A stretch of DNA of 6,303 nucleotides from NCBI GenBank assembly GCA_020061125.1, contig JAGUYV010000232.1:1-6303 (forward strand), in the 5' to 3' direction. Positions 1 to 6,063 of this stretch are shown in pieces. A program made the translations under genes and the position numbers. The notes under the pieces are model-generated. The model was not told where the DNA came from and did not search any database. It worked only from the letters and a program-made list of their open reading frames with translations. How positions within the stretch are numbered: position 1 is the first letter of the stretch; each line of letters begins with the position of its first letter. This DNA is from a bacterium. GTDB taxonomy: Bacteria > UBP15 > UBA6099 > DSWB01.

Positions 1-334
1 CCAGGGCCGCGGGCGCGTCCCCGCCCGGCGCCGGGCTTTCGGGGTTGATGAAAATTTTCGGCCGGTTGTCCGTCTGGATCGCCGTCATGGTGTCAATCTT
101 GGACGCCACCAGCGCGCTGCGGAACACGCGCCGCTTCTCGTCCTCGCTCGCGCCGTCCGGGTTCTGCCAGTACGCGCGCAGGCGCTTGTTCAGATACATC
201 TCGCGGTTGTAGCGGATTTCGTGGTGCGCATCCTCCATCTTGTGGCGCGCGGCGTCGAACCGGTCCTTGAGAAACTTCAGCAAATCCTCGCGGTACTGCG
301 TGTCCGCTGCCGCCTGCGTATTGTGTTCGCTCAT
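1..334 (-). CDS. Probable phage portal protein, N-terminal 111 residues (cut by the window edge)
   Basis: The minus strand is open from an ATG at 334-332 to the window edge, giving 111 codons. The protein begins MSEHNTQAAADTQYREDLLK. Residues 15-55 are highly charged and probably helical. They lead into a segment with an aromatic-rich AYWQNP stretch and then residues about 73-97, which include ALVASKIDTMTAIQTDNRPK followed by IFINPE. In portal (head-tail connector) proteins of tailed phages, a similar early segment (a hydrophobic helix, then a TDNxPK-like turn, a beta strand and a Pro) follows an N-terminal helical lead. On that basis I infer a portal subunit, the dodecameric ring through which DNA is packaged. 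The start is supported by a strong upstream AGGGAGG. The gene follows the tail cluster on the same strand after 558 bp, which is unusual. Only the N-terminus is visible, so another phage structural protein remains possible. Confidence 0.6.
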   Translation of the reverse strand, partial: MSEHNTQAAADTQYREDLLKFLKDRFDAARHKMEDAHHEIRYNREMYLNKRLRAYWQNPDGASEDEKRRVFRSALVASKIDTMTAIQTDNRPKIFINPESPAPGGDAPAAL

Positions 335-340
335 GGGCGT

Positions 341-347
341 CCTCCCT
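341..347 (-). promoter_or_regulatory. Ribosome binding site of the probable portal gene
   Basis: On the minus strand AGGGAGG lies six bases before the ATG at 334-332. This is close to the ideal Shine-Dalgarno sequence and spacing, and it fixes the start of the portal-like gene. It is clearly the strongest such site in the window, as expected for a separately initiated, highly translated structural gene. Confidence 0.75.
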
Positions 348-363
348 GTGAGTGCGCGCCGGG

Positions 364-378
364 CCGCGCCTGGCGCGG
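364..378. repeat. GC-rich palindrome upstream of the portal-like gene
   Basis: CCGCGCC-T-GGCGCGG is a perfect inverted repeat with 7-base arms around one central base. It starts 17 bases upstream of the portal ribosome binding site. As RNA it could fold with a five-base loop and a five-base-pair stem. As DNA it could be a dimeric protein-binding site. Its position, in the presumed leader of the portal mRNA, would suit a regulatory role. The region is GC-rich, so chance is also possible. Confidence 0.4.
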
Positions 379-581
379 AGTTTTCAAAGCGCACAAAAAA
401 ACGAGACACACAAAAGCGGACACGCCAGCCCGCAAAACCCCGCGCCCGGCAGCGCACCGCAAACAGGGATATCAAGATTTATTCGGGCTTTTCGTGAAAA
501 ACAAAGTCTTCGGTCCAAAAATTCCCGGCCCCGCAAAACCGCCCGCGGCCCAATAATTGACCACACGAATATTGAGACACA

Positions 582-598
582 TTTCGCAAAGCGCGAAA
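582..598. repeat. Small inverted repeat TTTCGC-N5-GCGAAA
   Basis: TTTCGC (582-587) and GCGAAA (593-598) are perfect complements around a five-base AAAGC loop, inside the AT-rich part of the intergenic region. The stem is only six base pairs and no T-run follows on either strand. It is not a good intrinsic terminator. It could be a minor operator or simply chance. Confidence 0.25.
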
Positions 599-691
599 GT
601 AAATAAAATAATCACTGCGGCACTGATGAAAAACCGGATACGGGGCTGTTGAGCAACACCTTCAAAAGTTGCATAAAGACGCAAAAGCAGC

Positions 692-740
692 AAAAAACGG
701 GGACTGGGAACGCGGCGAATTTCCGCGTGCCTGTCCCTGT
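692..740 (-). terminator. REP-like GGGAC/GTCCC hairpin with a T-run, candidate terminator of the tail cluster
   Basis: The plus-strand arms 697-715 (ACGGGGACTGGGAACGCGG) and 723-740 (CCGCGTGCCTGTCCCTGT) pair imperfectly around a seven-base loop. CGCGG/CCGCG and GGGAC/GTCCC are the solid blocks, separated by mismatches and one bulge. Read on the minus strand, the hairpin is followed directly by GTTTTTTG (699-691), giving the stem-plus-U-tract form of an intrinsic terminator. It lies about 150 bases downstream of the stop of the 267-residue gene and would insulate the tail cluster from the portal-like gene. The GGGACxGG core also resembles dispersed REP/RAYT-type palindromes of environmental bacteria, so this may be a mobile hairpin acting as a terminator. 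No U-tract is present in the plus direction. Confidence 0.5.
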
Positions 741-750
741 ATAAAAGCGC

Positions 751-784
751 GACATAAATAAAACTTCGGGATGACATAAATAAA
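751..784. repeat. Direct repeat GACATAAATAAA, two copies 22 bp apart
   Basis: GACATAAATAAA occurs identically at 751-762 and 773-784, a 22-bp period that would place both on the same face of the helix (two turns). The second copy also forms part of a dyad: CATAAA (775-780), nine bases, TTTATG (790-795). The block lies just upstream of the plus-strand sigma-54-type promoters, and between the tail stop and the hairpin on the minus strand. Paired, helically phased sites suggest binding by a regulator, but no known regulator motif is recognised. Confidence 0.4.
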
Positions 785-842
785 TTGAGTTTATGGCCTG
801 TATGTGTAGTGGCTGATGCGGGCTTTATGGTCTGTTATTGGG

Positions 843-859
843 TTGGCACGGGTTTTGCC
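843..859 (+). promoter_or_regulatory. Sigma-54 (RpoN)-type promoter, upstream copy
   Basis: TTGGCACG-GGTT-TTGCC matches the sigma-54 consensus YTGGCACG-N4-TTGCW at every defined position except the last, with exact -24/-12 spacing. Expected transcription start is near 869 on the plus strand. It is the first of two near-identical elements 35 bp apart. No open frame with a credible ribosome binding site starts downstream. The transcript would run into the 3' end of the opposing 267-residue gene. Confidence 0.5.
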
Positions 860-877
860 TGTGGGCGGCTGGTGCTG

Positions 878-894
878 TTGGCACGCTCTTTGCT
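878..894 (+). promoter_or_regulatory. Sigma-54 (RpoN)-type promoter, full consensus match
   Basis: TTGGCACG-CTCT-TTGCT, followed by ATA, is a complete match to the sigma-54 consensus YTGGCACG-N4-TTGCW, with GG and GC at the exact -24/-12 spacing. Expected start is near 904 on the plus strand. The -12 box overlaps the TAG stop of the convergent 267-residue gene (893-895), so RNA made here would be antisense to the tail cluster. Sigma-54 promoters need an ATP-driven enhancer-binding protein acting from upstream, and the AT-rich repeats at 751-795 are within reach. Functional use is inferred from sequence only. Confidence 0.6.
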
Positions 895-1696
895 ATAGGC
901 TGCCTTCCCCATCTTCGGCCGTGGACTCCTGGGCGTCGCTGATGATCATTTCCGGCGGGCGGTTATACGGGTCTTCGGCAAGCGCCGGGATCGGTGCCAC
1001 GCGCACGGTCAGCGGGCGGCTGCGGTACGGGTCCGGGCCGGTGATCTGGAGCACATGCAACCCCTCGGGCAGGGCAATGGGTGTGCCGGGGGTGATGCGC
1101 AGCGGGTGCCGGGCATCGTCTACCTGTAATTCGAGCAGCCGTGGCTCGCGCCCGTAACTGGCCCACAGCGCATCAATGTCAACCAGTATCTCGATTGGGT
1201 ATCCGGCGACCGGGCCGTCCACCACGCCGAGGTCCGTGCGCTTGTGCTCGTCCGGCAGCCGTGTGCCGCCCATGTCGGCCACAATTACCGCCGCCGGGTC
1301 CACAATGCTGCCGGGGAGCCGCACCTTGCCAGGTGCAACGGGGCAGACGGGCACCAGGGCGGCGTCTGCCGCATTATCGCCATTTAACGGGGGCGGCATA
1401 CCGGGCGGAGGCGCGACGGGCGGATACGGGCGTGCGGGCGTGCCGCAGAACCCGAGTGAGAGTTCGAGCAAAGGCGCCTCGATAAAATGCCCGTCAAAAC
1501 CGGGGGCAAGCCCGCCGTCCTCGATCTCCCATACATGCCTCCGCGTGATGTCGAGGTCCACATCCATGTCCGGCGCAAGCTCCGCGCCGTTGAACCCGTC
1601 AAGCGGGACGAACAGGTGAGGGACTTCGGTGATGCCCTCCACCACGCCCGTGGCCGGGTTCACCAGTGCGTATCGCAGCCGTTTTGCTTCGTTCAT
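893..1696 (-). CDS. Tail-tip-associated protein of unknown function (267 aa)
   Basis: I do not recognise a family. The protein has three visible parts. Residues 1-86 form a compact, probably beta-rich N-terminal region (RLRYALVNPATGVVEGITEV, then FVPLDGFNGAELAPDM). Residues 87-104 are a proline-rich linker (PARPYPPVAPPPGMPPP). Residues 110-240 are a second beta-rich region ending in a GLHVLQITGPDPYRSRPLTV strand-turn-strand. The last 16 residues are acidic. There is no signal peptide or membrane segment. The ATG overlaps the TGA of the tail tip gene (ATGA), and AAAGGA lies eight bases upstream, so translation is probably coupled. Its position directly after the central tail protein suggests a tail fibre, tip or fibre-assembly accessory, but function is not shown. 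The stop codon overlaps a sigma-54-type promoter on the opposite strand. Confidence 0.8.
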   Translation of the reverse strand: MNEAKRLRYALVNPATGVVEGITEVPHLFVPLDGFNGAELAPDMDVDLDITRRHVWEIEDGGLAPGFDGHFIEAPLLELSLGFCGTPARPYPPVAPPPGMPPPLNGDNAADAALVPVCPVAPGKVRLPGSIVDPAAVIVADMGGTRLPDEHKRTDLGVVDGPVAGYPIEILVDIDALWASYGREPRLLELQVDDARHPLRITPGTPIALPEGLHVLQITGPDPYRSRPLTVRVAPIPALAEDPYNRPPEMIISDAQESTAEDGEGSL

Positions 1697-4600
1697 GAGA
1701 GTTTTCCTTTCGCCAATATCTCGTAATCAACTTCAATGGTGTCCCAAATGTCATCGAGCACCCAGCCCGTGGTGTAGAGCCAGAAATATGTTTTATTTCC
1801 AGAGCTGAAAATTTCCTTCACAACAGAAGTGGCGCCGCCTGACACATTGATCCATTCGAGCACGGGCTGGAACACGACCTTGACCTTTGCGGTCCCTGAA
1901 TCGTAATAAGCATAGGCTGACATCACCGTGCTGTGGCACGCATACGCGCCGCCGCCCGGAGCAAAAGCCTCTGTGACCCTGCTCGCACCATTCACATAAT
2001 GCCCGTATGCGCTCGTTCCGCTGTCGTATGGACGCCACCGATAGTTCAAATATGGAACCACGCTTGTGGCGTAGGCGACCTCCAGCGTGTAGGGCCACGA
2101 GTCCCTCTTGGCGATGGTGCCGGACGCGATGATGCCATCGAGGGATTCCCGCGTGGCGGATTTGAACACAGCGCCAGCGATGGTGTCCGACACGAACGCA
2201 TTTTCGGTGCTTCCGGACGCCGTGATCATGGCGTCGCCCGAAGCGTTCAGCAGGTAGAACCCGCCTTTGAGCCAGAAACCCATCGTGTTGGCGGCCACGG
2301 TGCCGAGGCCAGTGCCCGCCGACATGCCGCCGATGTTGCCTATGCGGCACCGCTCGGCGCTGCTGGCAAACACCTGGAAGCCCGTGTTCGTGTTCAGGGC
2401 CAACCCGATGGGGCTGTCCGTGCTGGACAGCGGGGCCTCTGTGTACGCCGTAACCTCGTTGCCAGGCTCGTGCTTAACGCTGTCCAGGATCAGATAGTTC
2501 GCGCTGCTGGCCGTGAGGCGCGCCTCAAACCATATTTCCGCAAACATCTCCGTGGCCCCGGCAGTGTATGAATAGCTCGCGCGCTCAAGGCTCGTGTTTG
2601 TGAGCGTCGCGGACTCGGCCGTGAGCGCGCGCACATTGGATGTGCCGTCGTAATTGTAGGTCAGCACCTTGGCGTAATACGGCTGGCCTGGGCTGGCGTT
2701 GCTCGCGCCCCTGGACCAGGACACCTGGTATTTTACGCCGGGCTGGATGCGGATTTTCGGAGTATTTGCGAACGAACGCTGGGCCGTGCTCGCGTACAGG
2801 CCGATGGAGAACCGGCCCGTATGATGTCTGTTTTGGGCGCTCGATTCTCCCAGCGCCATGCGGTCATAAATGTAAATGGAATTGCCAGACCATGTCCCCG
2901 CGTAGCTGTATGTCCAGCACGGAAGAAGCGTCGTTGTGGCGCCGAGCGCGCCCGTGGCGTGCACCTGCTCGAACCCGCCGTTCGGAACCATGTTGCCGGG
3001 GGACTCGGCGTTGGATAGCACCCGGTCCGTATCCCCGCCAATATTCATGCTCCTTTTTAATCGTGCGGTGCCATCTGCAAGGACCACAAGCGCGGGGTCC
3101 GCCTCATCGCCGACAATCAGGTCCAGGAACCGCCCGCCGTAGCGCGTGACCGCGTTCCATGTGAATTGCCCGATGTACCCAATCACGGTGCTGGCCGCGT
3201 TCATCACGCGGACATAAATAGGCTTGGAGCCGCTGCCGCCCACATCAATTCCAGATGTCGAAAGGTGATTCGTCAGAATTGTATTCGCCGTGATGTCGTC
3301 ACCCTCGATTTTTCGCACCACGCCGCTGCCCTGGCTGCTCGGGTATGTGTATTTGTCGCCAACAACATCGGAAATGAAATCTATGGGGCAAACCTTGACA
3401 TAGTAGGTATTTCCCACGGTGCCCGTGAACTCGCCCACGCCCAGGCCAGAGATTGATGGCGCGGCCTGGGTCACGAGGGTTGTCGCGTCAGGTGAAAAAC
3501 CGCTGGTCAAGCTCGCATGGATGTCGTAACGAATGATCGAGGGGTCGTTCGTACAGGCAAACTGCACCCGCAATTTCACCGCCGGGATCTGAATCACATC
3601 CGGAACACCGGTTATTGTTGGCGCGGCCTTGCTCACATTCAATTCCGTGGCCGCCGCGCTCTCATTGCCGCTGCGGTCGAACGCTTTAATCCAAAGCTGA
3701 TATGTGCGCTTGGTCGGCGCGAACGGGTATCGTGTTGTGCGCAGGTCCGTGGCGAGCACCGTGCCCGCCGCCCAGGACGCGCCATCGCGTATCTCGTAGT
3801 GCGACAGGTCGTTGTTGGCATCCGTGGCCGTGTTCCACGCCAGCTCGAAGACCCCGCGGGCGATGGAGTAATTGAATCCTGAAACATTGCTCGGGGCCGC
3901 GGACTTGCCGGCCAGGGTGATGCTGCCATAAGGGGCGGTGCCTGCCGGGGCGCGGCGGCCCGTTACGGAAACCGAAATTACGCGCACATGGTATGTGCTC
4001 CCCGCCTGGAGTTCGGTAATCAGGAATGTGCCATCCGTGGAAATCCCGCGGTCCTTGTAGGTGGAGCCGCCGTCCGTGCTCACCTGGATGATGGCGTGGC
4101 TCCAGAACTGCGACGCCCGGGTCGGTGGCGTGAAATCCACGGTGATCTGCGGGATCCAGGCGCCGTCGCCTGGCGCGGCGTTGGTCTCGGACAGGGTCAG
4201 GCCGGTGCAGTGCGCTGGCAGGGCCTCGGGATCCGGCAGGCTCGACACTTCGGAGGCGTCAAACTGGATGCCCGCCTGGTCGGCATAGATGGAGCTGATG
4301 TGCTCCTGGGCGGTGATGCGGCGGCGGCCGTCGGGCAGTTCCGACAGCTCCTGGATGCGGAATTTTTTCGAAGTCCAGCCCATGTCCGCGTCCGTGAGGT
4401 CCACCATGTCCCCGGCTTCGAGTTCGAGGCCGTCGTAAGCGCCCTCGTACACGGCGGTCCACTCGGTTTCACGGGCCGTGTTGCCGGCCTGGCGCGCGAG
4501 GCGCCCGGCCTGCGAGCGGCTGGTGCACCAGGGCAGGGAAATCTCGCGCTTGATCACGCCGTCCGCGGCCTGGCCCGCGGTGTCGTTGTCCACTGCGCTG

Positions 4601-6063
4601 TCCGCCATCCAGTCCCGGTGCGGGTTCACCCAGTGGGCGATGGTGCGGTTTGGGCGCTCGATGCGCGGGACCTGGCGGTACGAGAGCGTGCCGTCCAGGA
4701 TGTTCGAGGCGTCGAAGCTGAACACGCTGGCTTCGTCGCGCTCCATGCGCAGGTGGAACTGGCCGCCAGAGTACACCAGCATGCACCCGCAGGACGCGAG
4801 CATGTCGGACACAATGTCCCGCGCCTGGCGTTCGTCGGAGATGATGCCGTTGAGCGTTGCGCGCACGGCCGGAACCAGCTCGAACACTTCGAGTTCCTTG
4901 ACATCGCCCTCGGAATTCACGCTGTTGCCGGAGATGTACACCTTGACATAGCGCACATTGCGGGCCGTGAATTCCACGATTTGCGTGCCCGCGTAGTCGT
5001 TGCCCGAGCCGGTGCCGTCGAACACGGTGTCATAGGTGGAATCGTCCGTGCTCACGGTGATTTTGTAGTTGTAGAAGTAGCGGTCGTCGGGGTCCCAGAG
5101 GTGCAGTTTAATGAGGTCGGTGTATTTTGAAGATCCGAGGTCGAGCTTGCCAAGGTACACCAGATTTTCATCTTGCGCGGCGTGCACGCTCCACGCGGAT
5201 CCGGACGCGGCCAGGGATCCGTCGTTGCCCAATGTCGGGTTCGTGCCGCCGGTGATTGTGCCGGCCGTGGCCACATTGTCGCCGCGGTCGTACTGGCCCG
5301 TGACCGTGGCCTCGGCAAGCTGGGCCACGGCGTAGAAGCTGTCATCGTTGATTGCCGCCTCGGGAATGCCGCAGATTTCGACCAGGAAATCTCGGATCAC
5401 CCATGCCGCGTTGTTGCTCCATTCCGTGGTCCAGAAGGCCCCGTCGTACACTGCGATTTTGCGGCCTTTGACGATGGCGGTCACGGCCGCGTCGCCGGAA
5501 AGCTGCTCGCCGGCCTTGATGGTGGCGGCCACATAGGCGAGGTTTTTCACGCTGCCCTTGTAGTGGCCGTCCATGCGCGCGGCGTCCGGAGTCTGCGCGG
5601 CCGTGCCTGTGTAAGCGTCCGCGCTGCACCCGTCGAAATCCGTAATGGGGCGGTTGTTGAGGCGTATGTCTGTGACGCTTTCGACCTCGCCCTGGGCCAG
5701 CGCCACGGCCTGGTCGCGGGTCTGGCCGTCGCTGTGCGTGCGCGCCCAGATGATGTTGCCGTTGGTGACTTTGACCTTGCCGTACACGATGGGCACGGCG
5801 CGGGTGGCGCTCAAGGTGTTGGCCGGGCGGCCGAACCCGTAAGCCTGCTGGCCGGAGTCCCCGGCCACTTTTTTCTTGGATCCCATGCCCGCCAGGGCCG
5901 AGCCGATCATGAAGCCCTGGACCGCGTTGAATCCGGACAGGCCCACCGTGCCCCAAGACCACGACCCGGCGCCCACGCCCAGGAACCCTGCGCCGAACGC
6001 GGCCCCGAGAATGGGCAGGCCGTATTTCAGGGGCTTGGAGATGATTTTTTTGAGGTCACCCAT
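1693..6063 (-). CDS. Phage tail tip / host specificity protein, lambda J-like (TipJ), 1456 aa
   Basis: This is the central receptor-binding protein at the end of a siphophage tail. Residues 13-62 are Gly/Ala-rich and hydrophobic. Residues 84-255 carry the TipJ-type hub start (VPIVYGKVKVTNGNIIWART, then SVTDIRLNNRPI). Residues 265-397 look like a discoidin/F5-8 type C domain (YNYKITVSTDDSTYDTVFDG, then ARNVRYVKVYISGNSVNSEG and DVKELEVFEL). Residues 398-600 resume the hub (IVSDMLASCGCMLVYSGGQF, LELEAGDMVDLTDADMGWTS, RRITAQEH). Residues 615-915 hold about three fibronectin-III-like modules (TYHVRVISVS; YQLWIKAFDRSGNES). Residues 1022-1208 begin NMVPNGGFEQ and resemble a CBM4/9-type jelly roll. 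The rest is a beta-rich distal tip ending in AKGKLS. Length is in the usual range for J-like proteins (lambda J is about 1130) with added modules. The start follows GGGAGA with six-base spacing and overlaps the previous gene by 8 bp. A large central fibre of another tail class is less likely. Confidence 0.88.
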   Translation of the reverse strand: MGDLKKIISKPLKYGLPILGAAFGAGFLGVGAGSWSWGTVGLSGFNAVQGFMIGSALAGMGSKKKVAGDSGQQAYGFGRPANTLSATRAVPIVYGKVKVTNGNIIWARTHSDGQTRDQAVALAQGEVESVTDIRLNNRPITDFDGCSADAYTGTAAQTPDAARMDGHYKGSVKNLAYVAATIKAGEQLSGDAAVTAIVKGRKIAVYDGAFWTTEWSNNAAWVIRDFLVEICGIPEAAINDDSFYAVAQLAEATVTGQYDRGDNVATAGTITGGTNPTLGNDGSLAASGSAWSVHAAQDENLVYLGKLDLGSSKYTDLIKLHLWDPDDRYFYNYKITVSTDDSTYDTVFDGTGSGNDYAGTQIVEFTARNVRYVKVYISGNSVNSEGDVKELEVFELVPAVRATLNGIISDERQARDIVSDMLASCGCMLVYSGGQFHLRMERDEASVFSFDASNILDGTLSYRQVPRIERPNRTIAHWVNPHRDWMADSAVDNDTAGQAADGVIKREISLPWCTSRSQAGRLARQAGNTARETEWTAVYEGAYDGLELEAGDMVDLTDADMGWTSKKFRIQELSELPDGRRRITAQEHISSIYADQAGIQFDASEVSSLPDPEALPAHCTGLTLSETNAAPGDGAWIPQITVDFTPPTRASQFWSHAIIQVSTDGGSTYKDRGISTDGTFLITELQAGSTYHVRVISVSVTGRRAPAGTAPYGSITLAGKSAAPSNVSGFNYSIARGVFELAWNTATDANNDLSHYEIRDGASWAAGTVLATDLRTTRYPFAPTKRTYQLWIKAFDRSGNESAAATELNVSKAAPTITGVPDVIQIPAVKLRVQFACTNDPSIIRYDIHASLTSGFSPDATTLVTQAAPSISGLGVGEFTGTVGNTYYVKVCPIDFISDVVGDKYTYPSSQGSGVVRKIEGDDITANTILTNHLSTSGIDVGGSGSKPIYVRVMNAASTVIGYIGQFTWNAVTRYGGRFLDLIVGDEADPALVVLADGTARLKRSMNIGGDTDRVLSNAESPGNMVPNGGFEQVHATGALGATTTLLPCWTYSYAGTWSGNSIYIYDRMALGESSAQNRHHTGRFSIGLYASTAQRSFANTPKIRIQPGVKYQVSWSRGASNASPGQPYYAKVLTYNYDGTSNVRALTAESATLTNTSLERASYSYTAGATEMFAEIWFEARLTASSANYLILDSVKHEPGNEVTAYTEAPLSSTDSPIGLALNTNTGFQVFASSAERCRIGNIGGMSAGTGLGTVAANTMGFWLKGGFYLLNASGDAMITASGSTENAFVSDTIAGAVFKSATRESLDGIIASGTIAKRDSWPYTLEVAYATSVVPYLNYRWRPYDSGTSAYGHYVNGASRVTEAFAPGGGAYACHSTVMSAYAYYDSGTAKVKVVFQPVLEWINVSGGATSVVKEIFSSGNKTYFWLYTTGWVLDDIWDTIEVDYEILAKGKLS
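1705..1710 (-). promoter_or_regulatory. Ribosome binding site of the 267-residue gene
   Basis: AAAGGA lies on the minus strand eight bases before the ATG at 1696-1694, inside the last codons of the tail tip gene. Together with the ATGA stop/start overlap it supports this start and translational coupling to the upstream gene. Confidence 0.55.

Larger units (their letters stand above)
335..892. other. Intergenic region between the tail cluster and the portal-like gene
   Basis: This 558-bp stretch holds no convincing gene. Reading in minus-strand order it contains a tandem pair of plus-strand sigma-54-type promoters (894-843), AT-rich direct repeats (784-751), a GGGAC...GTCCC hairpin with a T-run (740-692), a small TTTCGC/GCGAAA hairpin (598-582), two copies of CCCGCAAAACC on the plus strand (530-540 and 429-439), a GC-rich palindrome (378-364) and the portal ribosome binding site. 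I see no well-matched sigma-70 promoter for the portal gene. The best candidate, TTGTTT with a poor TAAATC 17 bases later near 505-475, is too weak to call. Confidence 0.7.

Noticed and set aside
472-777. Minus-strand open frame of 101 codons in the intergenic region with a hydrophobic stretch
   Set aside because: There is no ribosome binding site (AATTTATTT precedes the ATG), and the frame runs through the hairpin repeat and the AT-rich direct repeats. The hydrophobic stretch is explained by AT-rich DNA read in that frame.
816-1157. Plus-strand open frame of 113 codons overlapping the sigma-54-type promoters
   Set aside because: It begins upstream of both predicted transcription starts, lies mostly antisense to the 267-residue gene, lacks a ribosome binding site, and its composition is that of a high-GC shadow frame.
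1934-1950. Another TGGCACG on the plus strand as a third sigma-54-type site
   Set aside because: The sequence after TGGCACG reads CATACGCG, with no TTGC at the -12 position, and it lies inside the tail tip coding region.
1693-2440. Possible diversity-generating retroelement target at the tail tip C-terminus
   Set aside because: I see no reverse transcriptase, no second near-copy of the C-terminal sequence in the window and no cluster of AAY codons at the 3' end.
3988-5130. Long plus-strand open frame of 380 codons
   Set aside because: It lies entirely antisense to the tail tip gene, and its protein is a Val/Gly/Ala/His/Arg-rich mixture typical of a mirror frame of high-GC coding DNA. The opposite strand has clear domain structure.
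5342-5962. Minus-strand open frame of 206 codons overlapping the tail tip start region
   Set aside because: The protein is an Arg/Gly/His/Pro-rich low-complexity translation of the shifted tail tip reading frame, with no recognisable domain.
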